DNA of 64,000 nt. It comes from Combretum micranthum (lineage: Eukaryota; Streptophyta; Magnoliopsida; Myrtales; Combretaceae). The translations under genes and the position numbers were made by a program. Under the pieces are notes generated by a model. It saw nothing but the letters and a program-made list of their open reading frames with translations, made no database searches and was not told the origin of the DNA. This document shows positions 59,564-64,000 of this stretch, in pieces (positions within the stretch are counted from its first letter, which is position 1; the number at the start of each line of letters is the position of its first letter). The stretch is from NCBI GenBank assembly GCA_024138025.1, contig JAMXBD010000361.1:992001-1056000 (forward strand), read 5' to 3'.

Positions 59564-62504
59564 TGTCATGCCCTGGAGGGTACCCTAAACGTGGCAGTCC
59601 ACCACACATAATATTAAAGCTAACAAATGACAATCTTAGTCATGCAGGAGCTTCGATATTACGTGCAAGGCGTGCTTCCAAGATAATAGGAGACTTAAAG
59701 AGGTATTATGTTTAAGAAGATAATAAAAGCATGTAAGAACTTATAAATGTAAACGTGTAATAATCATTAAGATAAAATTCTTACAACTTCTTAAGGGCAT
59801 TCCCCCATACTTAAAGTCTTGCTAGTCTAAGCCATCTTAAAAACATACATGAATATAACAAAAGTTTACTATAAAGATTTCTTTTAGAAGTCTACATCCA
59901 AAAACTAAATATGTAAACTTATTCTAAAAACTCCTACTAACTTTGGCTCATACCTGACAAAAGGGGCTCCTTGGTGTCAACCACAAGTAATTAAACTATA
60001 ATTAAAAGCTATAGAGGTATAACCAAAACTAGCTTAGTGAGATAACTCCCTTCTTCAAAATATTTCCATAAAACATACAAGTATTTTAGACAATCATATG
60101 TAAATGCAATAATAACATGAGCAAACGAAATACACACAACTAACCGAAAACCATATGTAGCATGGATTTTACGTTCTCCATGTCAGGGGTTGGGTGGTTA
60201 CTGGCCTATACGACCATCAATAATTGCAGACTTTCCGACTCCTACTAGCCCATGTAGACTTTTCGGCTCCTACTAGCCTATGTAGACTTTCCGGCTCCTA
60301 TTAGCCATCACTATAACTCCTCGTTTCCCCACACGAAGAATAGTAGTGAAAAATTTAAATGTGACTCATAATATGTCATGCATAAATTGGAAAAACCAAT
60401 ATTAAAAGTAATTCATTCGTGACATATTACTAGCCATCACTACAACTCCTCGTTTCCCCACGAAGAATAGTAGTGAAAAATTTAAATGTGACTCATAATA
60501 TGCCATGCATGAATTACTTTTAATATTGGTCTTTCCAATTTATTGTCAATTTCAAGTTAAATGTGACCAAAACAATATTCATCATACTATTGCAAAAGGA
60601 CATAAATTACTTATCAAATCTTCTTTCGATATACTTAGCTTTTATTCAACAACCACATCATTCAATCAAGAATACAACATTTATTCATTTATCTTTTTCC
60701 TTACTCTCTAGTGCTACTACTTACAAGCACAATCAAGGAAACGTAATTAGTAAGGGATTAACTCATTCCATGACGATCGCTCTTAGTTGAAATAATCTTT
60801 CGGGAAGGCGATATCGGTTCCTTCTTCACCTAAATAAGATGAAATACCCAAAATGAGTCTTTTATAGAATTTCTACTTTAAATATTTTGAGTATATTTCT
60901 AAATTGCGGTAATATCGGATTGAAGAAAGTTCCAACTTAAAGTGGTCATAACTTGCTCATTTTAACTCGGAATTTCGTATATCATATGTCGTTTTCTACC
61001 TACTCAAAAAATTCTATCCATTTCTAAGGTTACTTTTACTACAAAAGGTCATTTGGGTCTCGGATTAGAAGGGTATAGAACTAACATGAAAATTTCTTGA
61101 AAAACAACATTTTCTAATCTTTCCTTTACTAAGGTTTGTTTAAGTAAAACTCAAATACATATATACTTGAAAAGAATTCCTTATATATGTATAAATAGAC
61201 TCATAATTTATGCATGATGCAATAGGTGTTGTCTTATTTAATTAATTTCCTTAAAACAACCTTTTCTAGGTTTTGGAAAAATTGGATTTGTTAAACGTTA
61301 CTTTATGTGGTTGAAGTAACTTATAAATTTTTGGATGATCAAAATCTAATATTCTATATTTTGATTCTTTAGTTTATCAAAAGTGAGTTGAAAATAAAGT
61401 TTGGTCTTTTGAGGTTATCTACAAATTTTATTTCTATGAATTAAAAAATAAAGTTTCTAAAAGTTTTATTTAGTAGTACTTTATGACTTTATTATTTGAA
61501 AATTTATTTTCATTTTCCTCGTAAGTTGATTTTCTTGAAATCTTATTTAGCTCTTGGTTTAGAAAGTTGGTAAAAATAGTATCAAGTTATTATCTATATA
61601 TCAAGATTTCTTTTGTTATTTGAAAAGGAAATATCTTTAGACTTTGAAGAAACTTCTTTTGTTAATAGTTTGAAATTTCATGATGAGTTTATATAAACCT
61701 TTAAAATAATTTATTTGAAAACATTTTTCTATGTCTTTGGGAAAAACATTTATTTAGTGATAAATTTTCATTCTTTCATAAAAAAATTCCTTTTTATTTG
61801 GACAACAACTTATTAGCCATGCATGAATATGATCATGTAGTTTATAAAAGATAAAAATATCACAAGATAAGATAATAAAGAATATAAGAAATAAATAAGC
61901 ATATTAATAATAATTGTCAAATATTAGGAGCCTCAACTTCATCGAGGCTTCCTAAGACTAAGATTAGACTAGTCCCAAAAGAAAAAGAAAATTGTTTTGA
62001 CTTGATGAGCACAAGTTTGAGACTAGAAAGACTAGTCTTAAATCAACTTGAAAGTAAATAAATTGTAAGGAAAGTAAATAAATTGTAATAACAAATGAGC
62101 TTATATACTCGTAAAGATATATATAACTACATAGATATATGTGTTGAGTTATACATAAGAACAACATAAAGGAAACTAGATTTATGAACAAGAACAAAGT
62201 ATAAACATATTATTGTTTTCCTAACCTCCATGGGTTTAGAAAACACACACTATATTCATACTAAGCAATTGAATATATAGAAAACTTAGATTATTACCTA
62301 TGGAAGAAGAAGAAACTACATAAAATTTTTTAGAGAACTTTGAAGAGAATTTTTTATAGTATTGGTGGTGTATGAAAAACATGAAAGAAATGGAAGAGAG
62401 ATGTGGTATTTATAGGAAAAAGTGGAGGGTAAATTGTGCTAATTAATTAAATAAAAATAAAAATAAATTGAGTGTGAATGGGGGGGAGGGCTAGCACAAT
62501 TTGT

Positions 62505-62536
<32 letters not shown>

Positions 62537-63127
62537 ATTTTAATTTTTTTGTATTTTTGTTAATAAAAAGCAAGATGTGAGAGATGTGAAGTTGTATTGG
62601 AAATAAAAATTGTAAGAAAATAGGTGTATGGGTTGTAAGAGTAGGTTGTAAGGAAAAGTAGAAATAGATAAATAGTATAGAATAGTAAGGAATAGTGTAA
62701 TATAAAGTAGATATGACAAATAAAGTACCGATAGTAAGAAAATATGGGTATAAATACGATATCTGATATTTTTAGCTATCGAAAATTTATAACACTAATA
62801 TTTATGAAAACCTTATATCTTTACGAGTCTAACGGTGTATCTGAAATATTTTTACTATTTCGAACCCCCGGACATGCATTTCAAAAACTATATTCGATCG
62901 GGCTCAAAACGAATCACGGTTTAACTAATCTTATATTTTTAAGCTTTCTCGTGTTATTATGAACTATTCTACATACTAATGTCTCACTTACTCACTTAGG
63001 GTTATGAACATGAGATTGCCGGACTTAAACGATTGTGTTTGATTAGGATTTTGTTAACTTTAGAATTTTCGGTTGAACTTCTAATTAGGGTTTAAGCTTA
63101 AACGATTGTCAAACTTTGGGGTTTACA
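59564..63127 (-). mobile_element. Long solo LTR (3.56 kb) nested in the Tat-like 5' LTR
   Basis: It starts TGTCATGCCCTGGAGGGTACC and ends CTTTGGGGTTTACA. ATCTA lies before it and ATCCA after it, a 5-bp duplication with one later change. The paralogous LTR (about 52840) shows the single ATCCA of the empty site. It shares TATA segment GGTATTTATAGG (62405-62416; inverse of CCTATAAATACC) and a GA-rich tract (62504-62537) with the + copy at 16566-20060. Inside, a roughly 110-bp segment with CTCCTCGTTTCCCCAC and GAAGAATAGTAGTGAAAAAT is duplicated (60307 and 60427). No coding capacity. Confidence 0.85.
60307..60520. repeat. Local direct duplication inside the solo LTR
   Basis: ACTCCTCGTTTCCCCAC plus GAAGAATAGTAGTGAAAAAT and the following TTTAAATGTGACTCATAATA occur at about 60315-60385 and again at about 60435-60510. 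The second copy lacks four bases (CACA). A short inverted segment follows the first copy (AAAAACCAATATTAAAAGTA versus TACTTTTAATATTGGTCTTT). Confidence 0.65.
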
Positions 63128-63540
63128 ATCCATCCCTTCTTTTATACATGTCGGCATGGGCTTTGGATATGGGCCTAGAATAAAATGAGGGCTTTTATAA
63201 TAAAAATGGAGCTCATTTTCTTATTAAAATAGTCCATCTTTAATGTAAAATAGAAATAGGCTCATTTTGTTCCAACAAGCCCTATTTTAGCTAAATAAAG
63301 CCCAAATTAACCCATGAAGATGTTTTTGGAGTTTACTTTTCACACATGAGAAATCCGAATAAGGTCGAGAGCGGAATAAACCGGTCCGATGATCCCTATT
63401 TCCGAGCCTACCAAGCCAAATCTCCCTACGACATCCCTATTGGACTTGATTTTCTAAGCCCTATCACTAGCCCAGAAGACCGGTTTGTGGCATTAAATCG
63501 AGCTAAAAGCCTCATTACCGAAATAACCTTCTACAAAGTG

Positions 63541-64000
63541 AAATTTCAAGTTATTAAAAATCAATAAAATTTGGCAACAAGATCATCAACTTCGCCATTG
63601 GATTTAGATATGATAGTATATTAGGAATAAGCTATTTAATGACATGATATTAGGATGTTATTTTAGTTTACATTGTAAAAATATTATTTAGGGGGATTAT
63701 ATATATATATTTTTTACTTCCTAGTTTATAAGATTTTATTTACTTGAAGATGAATAAGCCATTTAAGTTTCTTTCAATTTGTTTTGAGATTGAGGTTGAT
63801 TGATATTTTGATTATGAGTAGAATAATAGGTAGGAGATATATGAGCTACTATGAAGATTTTATCACACCAATCAAGGTTAAAAATAATGTTCTTTGTTTA
63901 CACATTGATGATAATTCTTGAAATTTTGCGCCAAAGTCCGATAGATAGACTGTGTTTGCAAACTTTTGATCATCTTAATCCATATGACTTAGATTGTGGG
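63541..64000. other. Right flank, nothing recognised
   Basis: AT-rich DNA with a short TA run near 63700. No gene or element is supported up to the window edge. Confidence 0.5.

Larger units (their letters stand above)
52420..63535 (-). mobile_element. Non-autonomous Tat/Ogre-like Ty3/gypsy element with nested LTR, TSD AAGTG
   Basis: Two LTRs (52420-53239 and 59140-63535, the latter interrupted) in direct orientation flank 5.9 kb of internal sequence. AAGTG on both outer sides (52415-52419 and 63536-63540) is a perfect 5-bp duplication. On the minus strand the 5' LTR is followed five bases later by a primer site TGGCGACTCCATTAGGGA, then gag. The polypurine tract (AGGAGGCAAAA) lies just before the 3' LTR. 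No protease, reverse transcriptase, RNase H or integrase is seen; the space holds tandem arrays. Element length without the nested LTR is about 7.55 kb. Primer sites of the TGGCGACTC type are, from general knowledge, found in the Tat/Ogre lineage. Confidence 0.8.
59140..63535 (-). repeat. 5' LTR of the Tat-like element, split by a nested solo LTR
   Basis: The two halves (59140-59563 and 63133-63535) together make about 827 bp and align to 52420-53239. The interruption is exactly the long LTR 59564-63127 plus a 5-bp duplication. The frames within it are not genes. Confidence 0.8.

Overview
The window is AT-rich nuclear DNA from a plant, very probably a eudicot. The signs are nested LTR retrotransposons, CACTA and foldback mini-elements, many TA/TG/GA/CT microsatellites, GT-AG introns, and one recognisable host gene, a hevein-domain class I chitinase. 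There are no operons, rRNA genes, CRISPR arrays or confident tRNA genes. Most open frames are chance frames or fragments of dead transposons. All homology calls come from reading motifs by eye.

Layout. 1-3114: non-coding, with two CACTA-type MITEs that each keep a 3-bp target duplication, and a palindromic repeat. 3115-12045: a decayed Ty1/copia element (5' LTR, initiator-Met-type primer site, broken gag, protease, integrase, reverse transcriptase and RNase H). Its pol is split by an internally deleted Ty3/gypsy element (7404-10695), and its 3' LTR is missing. 12366-16002 and 16566-20060: two very long (about 3.5 kb) solo LTRs of one family in opposite orientations, each flanked by a perfect 5-bp target duplication. 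20061-39539: mostly unassigned AT-rich DNA with fragments of LTR elements, a further copy of the long-LTR family (27301 onward), and a hAT transposase relic on the minus strand (35100-36250). 39540-40602: a solo LTR related to the copia LTR at 3115. 41614-48389: the chitinase gene, three exons, with a 4.95-kb first intron and a one-base frameshift in exon 1. 49125-49508: a foldback element. 49816-49863: an uninterrupted run of 48 G. 50310-51771: a partial long-LTR copy. 52420-63535: a complete but non-autonomous Ty3/gypsy element on the minus strand (Tat/Ogre-like primer site, gag only, two tandem-repeat arrays) with matching AAGTG target duplications. Its 5' LTR is interrupted by a third complete long solo LTR (59564-63127).

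The chitinase is the only candidate host function. It would encode a secreted, chitin-binding, chitin-cleaving defence protein of about 338 residues if the frameshift is a sequencing error. As written, the frame stops after 153 residues, before both catalytic glutamates. The rest of the window records successive insertions: copia then gypsy, and the Tat-like element then a long LTR, with LTR-LTR recombination leaving solo LTRs.
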